Below, piece by piece: positions 11,761-23,835 of a DNA stretch of 64,000 nt. The notes beneath the pieces are model-generated. The model ran no database searches. It had not been told where the DNA came from and was given only the letters and a program-made list of their open reading frames with translations. Every line of letters begins with the position of its first letter. Position 1 is the first letter of the stretch. The stretch lies in assembly GCA_015680905.1 (NCBI GenBank), contig CM027379.1:97453001-97517000 (forward strand), read 5' to 3'. A program made the translations under genes and the position numbers. The DNA is from Coptis chinensis. Lineage: Eukaryota > Streptophyta > Magnoliopsida > Ranunculales > Ranunculaceae.

Positions 11761-13200
11761 TTGCACTTACTCATGGAATTCGATATACCCGTCATGAAAG
11801 GGCCTCCTCCCCTATTTTTCTTTTGTAGAATTCAATAGTATTGTTCATTCCGGAACTCCCAAGACGCTGGAGGGCTCATCCCCCTCCCCCCACTGTCTCT
11901 ACTCCCGAAGTGGAGTCTATTGAGGGGCCACTCGCTTTGCCCCAAGTCTGATTGGGATCTCATGTCCCGGAGGGCTCATCCCGTTGTCTCTCGCTTCTCC
12001 GAGTGGAGAGTCGGATGAGGGGCAACTCAACTTGCTCCGGGTTTGCTTCGGATCTCATGTCCAGAGGGCTCATCCCCCGCTATCTACGCTGCCTGGAGTG
12101 GAGTCGATGAGGGGTAACTCTCGCTTTCCCCCAGGTTTGACTTCGGATCTCATGTCGCGGAGGGCTCATCCCGTTGTTCGGATCTCATGTCCAGATATCT
12201 CTTGCATCTCCGACTGGCGGCTCCACTAGCTCACGGGGCTACTCTATTTGACTGCCTGTCTCTTTGCCTTTTCGTCCGAAGGGCTCATCCCCTCAGCGGG
12301 CTCGCTTCGAGCTCTCGCCTGTTGGGGATCTCTCATTGCCTCATGTATCTCTAGCATCTCTGGTCCGCGGAGGGCTCATCCCACTCCGCGGGCTCGACCG
12401 GGTTGTCGCCGGTTGGGGCTCTCTCATTGCCCCATGTATCTCTAGCATCTCTGATCCGCGGAGGGCTCATCCCACTCCGCGGGCTCGCTCGGGCTCTCGC
12501 CTGTTGGGGCTCTCTCATTGCCCCATGTATCTCTAGCATCTCTGATCTGCGGATGGCTCATCCCACTCCACGGGCTTGCTCGGGCTCTCGCCGGTTGGGG
12601 CTCTCTCATTGCCCCATATATCTCTAGCATCTCTGATCTGCAGAGGGCTCATCCCACTCCGTGGGCTTGCTCGGGATCTTGCCGGTTGGGGCTCTCTCCT
12701 TGCCCCCAGGCTTGACTCGGTTCTCATGTCCGCATATCCTATCTCGCTCGAGGCTTTGGACACGCCGGACCCGGATGCTCGCTTTGCCCCCCACGGTTGT
12801 TATTTGTTTGGACACGAGGGTCCGCGGAGGGCTCATCCCCCCCGCATTCATTCGGATAGTCCCACGACATATCCACGAAGAGTCTTCTCGAACCCCTCCG
12901 CTCTCCTTCGGAATGCTTATCCGGGAACAGCTCAGCCTACCCCATGTTTGATTCGGACAAGAGGGTCCATGACAGCTCTGCCTGCCCCACACGCGCTGTT
13001 TGGACACGAGGGTCTGTATCCTATCCCACTCGAGGCTTCGGACACGCCGGTCCGGGACAGCTCTGCCTGCCCCACACGCGTTGTTCGGATATGAGGGTCA
13101 ACGGATCCTATCATTTCGAGGCTTCGGACTGATGGTCCGGACGAGTCACCTGCCCCATGTTTGATCCGGACACGAGGGTCCGCGGAGGAGGGCTCTCGCC
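11760..13200. repeat. Tandem arrays including an exact 91-bp repeat
   Basis: A GGAGGGCTCATCCC motif recurs throughout. At 12290-12710 the period is exactly 91 bp: AGGGCTCATC (or its one-base variant) starts at 12371, 12462, 12553 and 12644. Flanking blocks have looser periods of about 90-100 bp (11940-12200) and a variant with GGACACGAGGGTCCG (12790-13200). Because 91 is not a multiple of three, several frames on both strands stay open; these are not genes. Confidence 0.88.
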
Positions 13201-13769
13201 CCCCGTGACTCATCCGCTTTAATTGGGCTTCATTGTTCCTCATGGGATATAATATCTCCTTTGCATGTGGGTCTTTCTTAGCTTTCGAGTTCCTCAAATC
13301 TGGCGGCGAAAGCAAATGCGATATGTGTATTTCCTAAGAGCGGTTCGCATTACTCAAGGCCTCTGAAGGCTACACTTGCCTTTCTATTCATTCTGCTCAT
13401 GCCGTGGAAGAACGTGACACATCGAGCCGATGCCCGAGGCTTCATTTCAGTGCCTTGTCTCTTTGAACTAACAGAGCAAGGTCTTCGATCTCTCCCCGAT
13501 GTCCATCTCGGAAGCGAGAATCAAGGAACGCCAAAGATCCCGAGAGCTCTATGGTAATACATCATGCCTCTTACAAGACGAGCAATGTCGGTCTCGTGAT
13601 GATGCCCGAAGCGGAGATCTTTTAGCTTGTTATTCCCTATTTCATTTTCATACACCATGCCCCTCTGCAAGATCCTCTCTAAGAAATTTATCCACTCATC
13701 ATCGTCAATTTTCTGCCGATAGAGCGATTAATTGTAGAGACACCATCTTCACTCTCGGCCAAGTAAATG

Positions 13770-15200
13770 TTCTTTGTTGTACAAAACTTCTTTGTTATAG
13801 TAAGGATTAAGGACACTGAAAGCCATCATTTTTCCAACTTGGGGAGCATGGGGTATATTCACAAACAAGGAGTTGTTAAAGAAAGCAACACGGCGTCTTG
13901 ACTCCAGATTAATTGGGACGTTGACCCTAGAGTCCCTGGATGTTAGACTTATACGCACATGATGAACCTGGCGGTAGAAGGTAGCATTTTCAATGTCGGA
14001 CAACTTGATGGAATTCTCAAAAAGCCAACTGGAGTTAGTAGCTGGACTCAGAGGTGCTAAACCATCTTCTTTTAGTTGTTCTGACGTCCTCTTCACCTTG
14101 GGAAATCTTCGAATCAAAACCTCGAACAAGGCCTGCAGTGTGTTCACCAACTTGTTGAGATATTTCTTAGGCTTATCCAGGAAATCCACAAGGGATATTA
14201 ACTTCGCATGAATCTGTTGCACTGCAATCGTTTTGTAGATTTTCGTGAACTTCTGAATCTGAATTGAGTCATCTATCTCCGCAAAAAGGTTGCCAAAAAC
14301 TGAAACCTTAGCCTCAACTGTTGGATGTTCCGAATCTCACCCAAATGGTCAAATAACCCACCAACGATCCAACCAACGAAGAGAATATTGAGTACCATCT
14401 CTGTATATCCACAAGGCAAATCAAAAGCACTGGAAGCCATAACAGCCCGACCGTCAATCTGTTAGTGATACCAAATAACTCAAGCCAATCATAATCTATT
14501 CTTTTAAGCTTCCATATAGCCTTCGTCGGTTCACCCCTGGGCATAATCTGGAAGTAGAAGCTGAAACTAAACTTCGCGGCAAGAATGAGAATCCAGAAAA
14601 CCTGAGTGCTCCATGTTGTCAACAATCCCTTCATCGAGGCCACGACCAACAAAAATTCGCCTCGGTTACGGCATTAAAGATTCTCCAATTAGTTTCCTCG
14701 AAAGTTCTCGCACCCAAGGTAGAACCAATAGAACCACCGCTAGTACCTCCGGGAGGAGATATACATGTGCTGCAATAAGGAAAACCTTTCGCATGATACG
14801 CGCTTTGCTACCCTCTCCAAACCAATCCATATATAACAACAAAGGTAGTCTATCCATAAGCGGCAACAACACTCTTTAGCACCATCCTCGGCCAAGCCGC
14901 CTTGTCTCGCCTTGAAACCAATCCATACTGAGTGAAAAAATCTAGTAAGGATTGAAACAATCTAAGTCCTGCCCTAGTGATAAACACACTTAGTACCCGA
15001 AACTGGGTGTCACGATTTCTCAAAACTTGCCACGGTATGCCCACTTTGACTCTTCCGCCCCCACAACTATAATTGCAGCTTGAAGAAACAATAAATGCCT
15101 AATCCATAGTCGATCAAAGCTCCTAAACACATTCAAAATGACCTCGCTTTCAACAAAACCTCGCATCTTACCAACACCCTTTCGCTCCCTTTAGTCACCT
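13770..15200 (-). pseudogene. Callose synthase (1,3-beta-glucan synthase, CalS11/12-like) gene fragment inside the LTR element
   Basis: Minus-strand pieces in the right order match plant callose synthases: FRSFDRLWI and LFLQAAIIVV, then RVLSVFITRAGLRLFQSLLD with MVLKSVVAA, HVYLLPEVLAVVLLVLPWVR, FWILILAAKFSFSFYFQI, NRLTVGLLWLPVLLI, and finally FYRQVHHVRISLTSRDSR, SLFVNIPHAPQVGKMMAFSV and LNPYYNKEVLYNKE. Callose synthases are large plasma-membrane glucan synthases. The spacing TQYGLVSR and few or no introns point to the CalS11/CalS12 (GSL1/GSL5) branch, whose genes have few introns in Arabidopsis. The matched part covers the first membrane region up to the start of the catalytic block. It is discontinuous and spread over several frames, so it is a fossil, not a working gene. 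It was presumably picked up by the element. Confidence 0.85.
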
Positions 15201-15478
15201 AAGAACTAGTATATACATAGTCACCCGAAAGGCCCAAGCTCGAGACCAGGCCCAGTTTGCCAAGATCTGAAATAGGTCCAAACCGACCCATTTCCCCATC
15301 TTCTCCACCCATCTCTCCACTCACCACCAGATCTGACCGATTCACCACCAACAACAACGAACATAATCCTTCTGCCACCGTTCACATCGACTATTTAACT
15401 TGTGAATGACATGATACAACAATGGGATGTAACATACTTGCACCAGTATGATCTCTTGGACTAGTGAACCCAACATAG

Positions 15479-15814
15479 TCATCCAAGCTTCACTCTTGAT
15501 TCCCCACCACCGTCTTCTTTAATTACTCGAACTACTACCTCTCCTCTTCTCCGGCCATTAAGTGGTCGGATGTGAGACTCGGTTATTCCTCGCCATTGTG
15601 CTCTTGAGGAAAGTAGTACAAAAGGTGCCGACTTGAGGCAAGGAAACAAGCCGGACCAAAGATCGGCATGCCACAGCTCAAAGTTTATACTCTTCTTAGT
15701 TCTTGACTGATCTTGAAACTCTTTCACAATCTTCATTTCTTCAGCAAGAATAGGTGCCCCTCCATTCATCACCACCCCACCTACTGCTTTGCTCTTCTCC
15801 TCCAAAGTAGACAT
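15479..15814 (-). other. Unidentified open frame inside the LTR element
   Basis: A 111-residue frame starting MSTLEEKSKAVGG with FELWHADLWSGLFPCLKSAP. I do not recognise the family. It lies between the LTR and the callose synthase piece and could be a second captured host fragment or a remnant of element sequence. Confidence 0.3.
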
Positions 15815-16081
15815 GCTTCCTTTCTCTATTACCCCAAACTATATTATATCAAAACAGAGAAACCCATCTTCCTAAGTCTTAAAGCACTCAAACTCAACAC
15901 CCCATATTAAAACCCACTATACTCAACTATAAACACAACCCTCTCTCTCAAAGTAACATTTAAGAAACCAAAATAGAGGAACGAAATAACAGAAAATGGT
16001 CAAAAGCTCGAGTGTTTTTTGTAAGAATGGAGAGAAAACTTATCTGTTTAAAACTTTTCTGTCCCCACAGACGGCGCCATT

Positions 16082-16412
16082 TGTTACAACCTCTTTACTA
16101 CGAATCTCGCCAATCTCTAACTTTACTCACATTCACTCTATATTTTGGATCGGCTGCACCAATTTGGTTGCCACGCATCTATCTCGGGATCGCCAGAAGT
16201 TCACCTCTCTCTCCTCACCCTTCTATGCCTCCATTCATTGCCCCCCCTTTTTTCTTCCTCCTTCCTTTCCTTTTTATATCCCTCTCATAGGTTTTACTCA
16301 TGGGACATAGTATGGTCCTGGGCCTATTCTCTGGGCCCAATACATACTATGGTATGGGCCTTATCTCTTGGGTCAGTACTTATGTGATGCATTCCTGAAT
16401 ATGGCTACTACA
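16082..16412 (-). repeat. LTR (5' LTR in element orientation)
   Basis: Partner of 9864-10200. In plus-strand reading it starts TGTTACAACCTCTTTACT and ends GGCTACTACA, followed by the target duplication AGCAC. Confidence 0.9.
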
Positions 16413-16417
16413 AGCAC

Positions 16418-17630
16418 ACTATCTCATTCATTTTATATGCACCACAGAGTATTTCATTCAGATTGTGGCATGTAGTATTACCATGCAAGGAAGGAAGATG
16501 ATGAAAATGTGAGCCTTAAGTTTAAATATTTTATCAAAATTGTTGTTTTATATTATGTCACTGTGGCAATTAATAACACAGAGAAGTCAAAGAGGCAGTG
16601 TAACGTGGGCAGTCCAGTTGTTTGGATTCTAGATGGGAGCAACGGTCCCTCATTTAAGTACGCAATAACAATGCTCAAAAATATAAAATTTAGATCCCAT
16701 CTATCAAAACCAAATAATGATAAAATTAATAAAATACTAAATGTGAAATTTAGCAAGTTGCCTTGCCGTCTAATAAATTAGGTGTTTAGATTTGTTAGCA
16801 TAATATAGTTTTTAGTTGCAAGAAAAATACTAAAGGGTGTGTTTCTAACATGATCAGTTACGTGCGTGTTTAGTTTAGTTGCGAAAAAAAAATAAGGGTA
16901 AAAAATAATGCATAGGGATGTTTCTAATATTATCGGCGCGGGTTTTCTATTGAGAAATAAAATAGTGAATGAAGTGTTTCTAAATCTTGTTGGGCGTTTT
17001 TTAATTGCAATAAAAATAGTGATGGAGGTACTTATAAATTGTTAGAAAAAATAAAATCAAAATCACTATATTAGGGGGAGGGTTCCGGAAAGTTCGTGCT
17101 ACATTTAGTATAGAGATGTATGGTCGGGGTTACTGGTCCAGTTCCTAATGACTCAAGAACCAAGAACCATTTAATTTTATGGTTTTAGTTTCTTATAGGT
17201 TCTTAAAATTGTGGAACCTTATCCATAACCACTCATTCTTATATAGTGAGTACTTACTGTTCTAGTTCTCTGTTCTTAAAAGATTCACTATTGCACATAC
17301 GTTGTACTGTTCTTATCTTGAAAATATATACTAAAAAAAAATGTGTTGCACGAATGAGTCACTTTTCAAAGATTAATATTATTAATTGTCTCGTTCAAGA
17401 ATATGAGAAGTACGTAAAACCGTATTTTTAAGGCTGTTAGCCACACTTTTAAATTATTTATCCAAACAGTATAAGAACTCTGGGGTGTGAGGAACAGTAG
17501 ATTCTGTTTTTGTCACAGTGGCAGAATCGTAATTTTTTGGTTTTCGCGTGGTAATTTCATAGCTTCGTGATTTGTTTTTTGGTGGGCAAAATGGTGGCAG
17601 TTATGTAGATTTCATCAAATACAATGGCAA

Positions 17631-17632
<2 letters not shown>
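16418..17632. other. AT-rich flank, no gene seen
   Basis: No supported gene, RNA or repeat. Open frames here are short and without family features. Confidence 0.5.
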
Positions 17633-17668
<36 letters not shown>

Positions 17669-20600
17669 GAAATTTTATTGATATCGATAAGGAATTTTAC
17701 AAATAATTAGGACAAAGCGTGCAAACAAGCTGCAAGGCCAAGAAGTCCTTTCGAATAGCAAATCCTATTCTTCTAAAACAAACTCGTTAGAGCCATTTGT
17801 CATAACATTATTGTGCATAATTTTCAAGTCTTGAGAAGCTCAACAGATTTGTTGTTCCAAGAAACCAAAAGTGTCGAAACTAAACGGAATGAAACAATCT
17901 TTGGTTAGCCGTGCAAGCTTCCTCATGCTTCTCCATCTTCCCCGCCGCCGCTCTCTTAGCTGCTCCCCACCTCAAAGACTCCATTCCCAAGCCCTACCAA
18001 CGGAGAGGCTCCATTACATCAACACATGCATGTCTCCCCTCGCACCAACCAGATATCAATATATCTGGCTGGTCGGTGTGGATCTTCCCTCATTCGATCA
18101 TGAGAAAATTCACGTGAGCTTCCTTCTTCACTTGTACCCCAGCCCTCCAAAATGCATCACATAAAATATCTCTGACATGATCATGTCGGTATTTGAAACC
18201 GGAAAATATCTACAGTGTGCTGCATGGTCTCCAAAAGCATCTAGTCTACTCTTTTTGCAAACAGGGCATAGACCACCCTCAGAGTACAAAGGAATCATGA
18301 GACGGTACCGGAGAATAGAACGATACTCCACTGACGACATATGCTGTCCAAGTCCCTCCATCGGAATAGCAAGTAGAAAGTCCTTTGCGTGTTCTGACTG
18401 CAAGCATCCAATGACTGCTTTCTGACGAGCAGATAACACAAACTCCCTCTCAAGACCAGCAGCAATCTTACTATAGAACGCTTCCGCCAAAACTTTTTGT
18501 GGTTTTGAGGGGACGGTAGCATTCCCAGCCATAGAACTGAGGTCAAAATCGGGTAGACAAAGACTCATTGCACTGCTAGCCACATCAAGAATCTCATCCA
18601 AAGGCACTGGCCCACAACTCCTAAGAATGTGGTTCTGAAGCTCAGACGTCTGACAACGGGAGGCCACAAAAGCAAAAGTAGAGACATCAGTGGCACAATA
18701 AATACCTAACCCACCCAAACGTAATGGGAGTGTCGATAAACGCCACTGCAAATCACCGAGGTTAGGACCATCGAAACCACAATGCCCCCGGAGAACACCG
18801 CGGAGTTGCCGATCAAACGCCTTAGTCAGCCTCTAAAAGGGATGGTGGACAAGTACGAATCGCAAATACCAACTTAGAGAGCCCAGCACAAGCACGTAAG
18901 AGAGCTAACTCACACTGTGGATCGTCTAATATAGCTAAACGGTCCATCAAAGTCACAACCTTTTCAACACGCTTGCAAGCAAGGCCCCTGACAAAGGATG
19001 GATCAGTACTGACTGCACCTCCAAGCAACCTGACTCCCTGCTGAGGACGGGACAAATCCGAAGGAAAGAGACCAGGAGTGGAGCGACGTGGATCCAATGA
19101 TGGCCAAAATAGCTCAGTTTTAGCCACATTAAGAACCAGTCCATAAGAAGGTCCTTCTTCCTGAATCATACTCAAAGCTGTCGCCACCTGTTCTGTATCT
19201 CCAATCAGAGTCCCATCATCTAGATACCACGCATGTAGCAACAACTGACAACTGGACTGGATCCGCAGAATCAGGGGATGCAACACCAGTGCAAATAGAA
19301 GGGGACCCAAAGGGTCGCCTTGCTGGACCCCAGTAGCAGACCATATGTAGCTATCCCCCATATATAACCTCGCAGGTTGACAATACAAGTACTCAACCCA
19401 AGGGGAAATAGTGGGCAATAACCTCTCTTAACATAGTAGTCCCGATCAACCATGTTAAAGGCGCTCTGAAAATCTACAAGCAAAGATCGAAAGAGAGGTA
19501 ATCATCATTTGTTAGCATACACTATCGCGGTTGGATAATGCAAAAATCGCTTCGCGCCACCGAAACACCAACCCCATACTGAAAATCCTGCAAGTATCCT
19601 ACCACATCTTGGGAAACTCCTTTCATTGCAATCTTGGAGACCAAACGGCGCCAAACCATCCCCTACGCCTATAGAATAATACTATTATCCGGGGCGAGAA
19701 GTGGAGTAAAAGCGGAGCACTCGCGAATGAATTCCGCTTAACGGCTGTGGACATCGTCCTCAGAACCAAAGATTCACCCATTGGGTCAATGCATCTAGCA
19801 AATCAGACGATATAGCTGCTGCAGCCCCACTCATGGCATCCAACAAATGCTGAGCTCGAAGACCATCACGACCACAAGAAGTACCCTTTGGAAATGACCG
19901 AATACATGACAGTAGGGCATCTCTCTCTACCACTAAAGGAGGCTCAGCAAAAGGAACAGTCGGTCTCACAGGTGGTTGTCGCATCGGGTGTTTCTCCTCT
20001 AATGCACATATAGTCTCTGCAGTATTAGAGGCAACTCCTGCTGATGATAACACTTTGACCGCTGCAGCAAAATGTCCATCGCAAACTTTTCGTAAACAAA
20101 TGACGCATTACGAGTGGAGTGGAGGCAGATTTCCGGTCGGTCGGATGAAGGAGACTCACATTACTGAACTTAAGAGATCGAAACATCCCGCCAGGCTCAT
20201 TCCATGTCGTCAAAGCATGGAGAATCTGTTTTTGCTGAAAGTTTTTCCTCGTGCCAGAACGACGTTCCTGACGATTCTGTGGTCGGAAAACTTGCAGAGT
20301 GCAACGCGGCAAGAGGAGGAGACGAACCCAAGACATAACTGAACTAGGATCAGTTGTAATATCCCAGAGAGCCGATTTCAGTGCACCTGAAAATGCCAAT
20401 CGACAAGCACGTGGTATACTTTTCACGGTTCGGAAAGGTATACGAAATGCATTATCCAGTAATTTCTCATTAAGAGAAGAAGGGACAACAAGCGGATCAG
20501 GGGTATCACCAACACCCCTCTGTGTCGTGGATGCAAGATCTGTAGTGTCGGGCTTAGGAGGCGGCTGTGGTATACCCACAATGAAACATGGGGATTCCCC

Positions 20601-20952
20601 ACTCTCCAACAAAATAGGTGGTGGTATGATAGCATCTGGATGACGGCACGGTATACCAAATGCGTGGATACCCAGACAACGACCACACATCCATTTGTCT
20701 ATAGACTTTAAGGAATTCTCCAATAACAAATACAAATCACAATCATCTTTAAGTTCATCCCGTTCTATCAATACTCAACTGACAACCTACGTGTTGTTTA
20801 TCAAAATGCGTGAGAAAGTAGGGAATAGTAAAGCCATTACTGTTAACCCCATTAGTGCATCCATGACGATCACGGAAAGGGCAATGAACACGTTTCTTAA
20901 GAGGCAGGACAATAGAACCAGAAGAAACAGCTTTCTTCTTTCTCATATCCAA
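17633..20952 (-). mobile_element. Decayed non-LTR retrotransposon (LINE), single-ORF type with N-terminal zinc finger
   Basis: On the minus strand the element ends in a 35-base A run (17667-17633) preceded by AATAAAATTTCC. The coding part begins near 20952 (MDMRKKKAVSSG), with a C2H2-like finger (CPFRDRHGC ... HFDKQH) and a second Cys/His cluster (MCGRCLGIHAFGIPCRHPD), then VRLLLLPRCTLQVFRPQNRQ with RQERRSGTRKN. The reverse transcriptase shows FPKGTSCGRDGLRAQHLL, VDFQSAFNMVDRD, GVQQGDPLGPLLFALVLHPL and the catalytic YLDDGTLIGD. The C-terminal part has LPLRLGGLGIY, a Cys-rich block (LCPVCKKSRLDAFGDHAAHC) and RICYSKGLLGLAA-like sequence at the end. At least four frame changes plus stops interrupt it (notably around 20755-20771, 20040, 19480-19760 and 18750-18822), so it is dead. 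No target duplication was found, and the 5' end is unsure. The clade is not assigned. Confidence 0.8.
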
Positions 20953-22666
20953 ATCCTGTCAACAACTCAACAAAACCCAAATCCAATCAAACAAAACCCA
21001 ACATAAGCTAATCCCCAATCCTGTCAGCAAAACTACAAATTCCACACCTCATCCCATCAACACACAAAACCTAAACCAAAACCTCTCCAACATAAAAGTT
21101 TATCTCTGACAGCCACAAAAACCCAACGAATGAGTTCACCAAGGCAACCCAAACCTAACGAACCTAATACAAGTCCTTTCCTACCCCAAACCACCCCGAA
21201 TCAGTTGCGGGAGGTAGTGGTAGAATCCAACAAAAATGATAAAGCTCCTCGAGTGTTTGGCGGTGGGGATATAGCGGTGTGGCAATAGTGTGGCGCTGAT
21301 GAGGAAGGAGGGTAGTGATTGTACTGGTGGCTGATGGTGTCATGCGTGATGAGGGAGGATTGGTTATGGACCGGAGAAGCGGAGTACAAATCAAAATCGG
21401 TGCTGCTGGTTTTTGGCCTGCTGGAAGGTGGCGGTGGAAGCAACAGGCTGTTGCTGATGGGAGGAGGTGGTCGGGGGTTGTGGTAGTGATTTGGAAGGTG
21501 ATTCGGCGGTGGTGCGGTGGCGGGGCGAGGTGATGGTGATGCAGCAGCAGCAAGGTTTGGTTTAAATCGGTGGAAGAAGAGGGTGGAGGAGTAATGGTGT
21601 TGGTGGCAGCTGGTGCTGGTGGGAGGTGGTTGAGAAGAAGGTTGAGTCGCTGAAGACCAGTTGGGATTAGGGGGCGGTGGTGGTGGCTGTAGGCGGTGGT
21701 CGGGTTTTCAGATCTGGAGTTTAAAGGAGGCGGTTGTGGTGGCAGCAATGAGGTGCCATGTCGGGTGGTCTATGGGGGCGGCGGTGGGAAGTGGTGGCGA
21801 GGGTGTGGGCAGCACAAGCGGTGCTGCAAGTTGCCGGGGAAGAAGAAGGTCGGGGAAGAAGAAGGTCTGAAACAAGCAAAAAAAGTGATTTGGTCAACTC
21901 ATGTGGGCTCTGCTCCACTAAAAATTTGTAATAAAAAATGTGTTGAAAAAACGTGGCTTGCCACGTGCACAAGGCAGTAAATAGTATGAAAATAATATAT
22001 TAACACTAAAACATAAAATTTCATATAACAAAAATGAACGTATGTACACTATAATTATAATTTTTTACGGTGCTAAAAACACAATAACATTCAATTCTGG
22101 TCCCATATTAAATAATGGAACCAGAAGCTTTAGTTTCTGCATGAGAATATACATGGGATTGGTGAGAACTTCTTCGTGAGAAAGGTGTTTTGGGCTTTTC
22201 AGAAAATAAAATGTCACTACCCACTACTAAAATGCATTTCTCACGACATCCTAACCAAACATCGCGAAGATGGGGAAGAAGAAAAACCGGAAGCACAATA
22301 ACACAAAGGCTAAGAAAAAACATCAATGATGTAAGTAATAGAACCGATTAAAGTCATTGGATATTTAATATATTTTAAACATTTGGTTGCAAAAATTTGG
22401 AAGTAAAAAATTTGTGATATTATGTTAGTAAATATTAATAATAGTTGTCATTCTCTAAAACATAACAAGCATATCAAAGCAATTTAGCTACGAAAACATT
22501 GAAACCAATTGAACGGTCCACATAGGTGTCTTTATTTATTTGTTTTTGGATTAAAATTACAATTCAAACTTCAAAATACACACACCATGACATAACAATT
22601 TAAATATTGCCCAAAAAGTATAAAAGCAAAGCTTTTGGATTAATTTATCACTAAGAATGTAAGAGT
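20953..22666. other. Possible LINE 5' leader, then anonymous DNA
   Basis: 21160-21870 is biased DNA rich in GGTGG on the plus strand; the 194-residue minus-strand frame across it is mostly Pro, His, Thr and Ser and has no domain. It may be leader sequence of the adjacent LINE. 21900-22666 is AT-rich with nothing recognisable. 22667-22669 (GGG) is the target duplication of the following CACTA element. Confidence 0.4.
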
Positions 22667-22669
22667 GGG

Positions 22670-23010
22670 CACTACTAAAAAAAAGAGGTTGTTATCTCGG
22701 TTCTAAAATTAGCCTTATCTCGGTTATGCTGATAAGCGAGATAATATGTCCTATAAATGAGATAATATGTCCCATAACTTAGGTACTAACTCTAAGTATA
22801 AATATTTTATCTCGTCTCTTACTTAACCGAGATAAAATATATGGATTTTACCACTGGTGGTGTGAAACTGATATAATAGGAAATCTCGTTTATCTCACCA
22901 TTGTGGAACTGATATAATAGGAAATTTAATTTTATCTCGCATTGAACTGATATAATTGATATTATACCAAATATCTCGGCACTCAAATGATATAATTGCT
23001 ATTATATCAA
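22670..23010. repeat. Left subterminal region of the outer CACTA element
   Basis: Terminal CACTACTAAAAAAAA followed by at least eight copies of TATCTCGG/CCGAGATA-type octamers and GATATAAT blocks over about 340 bp. Confidence 0.8.
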
Positions 23011-23285
23011 ATATCTCGGAATAAATTTGGCAAAGAAAATAGAAAGGGACACACGCGATAGATAAGGAAGTCCCGCTCTACAGGACTCTCTCATGACTAG
23101 CACGAACTCACGATGGCAATCGCCGTTGTATTCCTAACTATCTCGCCTCTCCACTCTCTCTTTGTCTATATTGCCCAACTCCACAGCAGTTCCACTACCC
23201 ATTTCAACTCGCACCAACTTAGAAATGATTTCCACTATCCATTTCAACTCCACAGCAGTTCAACAACTCTTCTCTCTCTAATCTA

Positions 23286-23835
23286 GTAACTACTGACCTG
23301 CGCAATATGAACACATTAGCAAAGGTGTGCATATTTCAGCCTATGTATTTCTCGCCAAGATTGACAGATTGGGACTTTCCGATTTGTCCAAGTATTTTAT
23401 TTTTTCATAGAAATCACGCACACTATATTCATTCAGATTATGAGGCACAGACGTATTGAGAGAGGAGCTTTAACGCTTGCTTCTGTAGAACTCAAATTTC
23501 AGATTGACACAGAAACTCATGATCCTCTTGATATTGGTATGTGACTTCAGTATAGTGATAAACCACTGAGCTGCACGACTTTATTTTCCCAAACAAATGC
23601 TTATGATCTATCACAATATTGAAGGAAGCTTGTTGGGATAACAACAATTTTGCCATCAACATGCTTGGTATTTAGTGAAATATTGTGTTTTTGTCTTTGT
23701 CTTATATGCCGGTGTTTATGCAGGAATGTATCAAATTAGAGAGGCAAACCAAATGATTGAGGAGTTTATGTTAGCTGCTAATGTTTCGGTTGCCGAAAAA
23801 ATCTTAAAGCATTTTCCTTTGTTCTCGATATTAAG
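23286..23835 (+). pseudogene. RRP44A: Captured RRP44A/DIS3 exosome nuclease gene, upstream exons
   Basis: Three exons with intact borders: about 23286-23324 (VTTDLRNMNTLAK, donor GTGTGC), 23437-23536 (IMRHRRIERGALTLAS, then ELKFQIDTETHDPLDI, donor GTATGTG) and 23724-23835 (MYQIREANQMIEEFMLAANV, then SVAEKILKHFP, donor GTATATC). This is the RNB nuclease domain of plant RRP44A, the active 3'-5' RNase of the nuclear exosome. The last exon ends in phase AG, and the next matching exon starts 12.8 kb away at 36642 with ACGCC, which completes Arg in RHPSPTKEMLEPLL. The 5' half of the gene is absent, so this is a captured piece, not the functional locus. Confidence 0.85.

Larger units (their letters stand above)
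9864..16412 (-). mobile_element. Non-autonomous Ty3/Gypsy (Tat-type) LTR element carrying a callose synthase piece
   Basis: Bounded by two closely similar LTRs (9864-10200 and 16082-16412) and the 5-bp duplication AGCAC (9859-9863 and 16413-16417). On the minus strand the LTR at 16082 is followed by TGGCGCCGTCTGTGGGGA, the primer-site-adjacent sequence seen in Tat-group elements. The other LTR is preceded by the purine tract GAGAGGGGGCAAA. No gag, protease, polymerase or integrase is recognised. Inside are, in minus-strand order, an unidentified open frame, a callose synthase gene fragment, and about 2.8 kb of tandem repeats. Its LTR start (TGTTACAACC) and purine tract resemble those of the Gypsy element at 33306-36625, which may be an autonomous relative. 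The LTRs differ at scattered positions, so the insertion is not very recent. Confidence 0.85.

Noticed and set aside
12248-13315. Many overlapping open frames of 60-170 residues on both strands
   Set aside because: They all arise from the 91-bp and related tandem repeats, whose period shifts the frame; composition mirrors the repeat and no domain is present.
21164-21748. A 194-residue minus-strand frame rich in Pro, His and Thr
   Set aside because: The DNA is simple GGTGG-type sequence; frames in several registers stay open and no family motif is visible.
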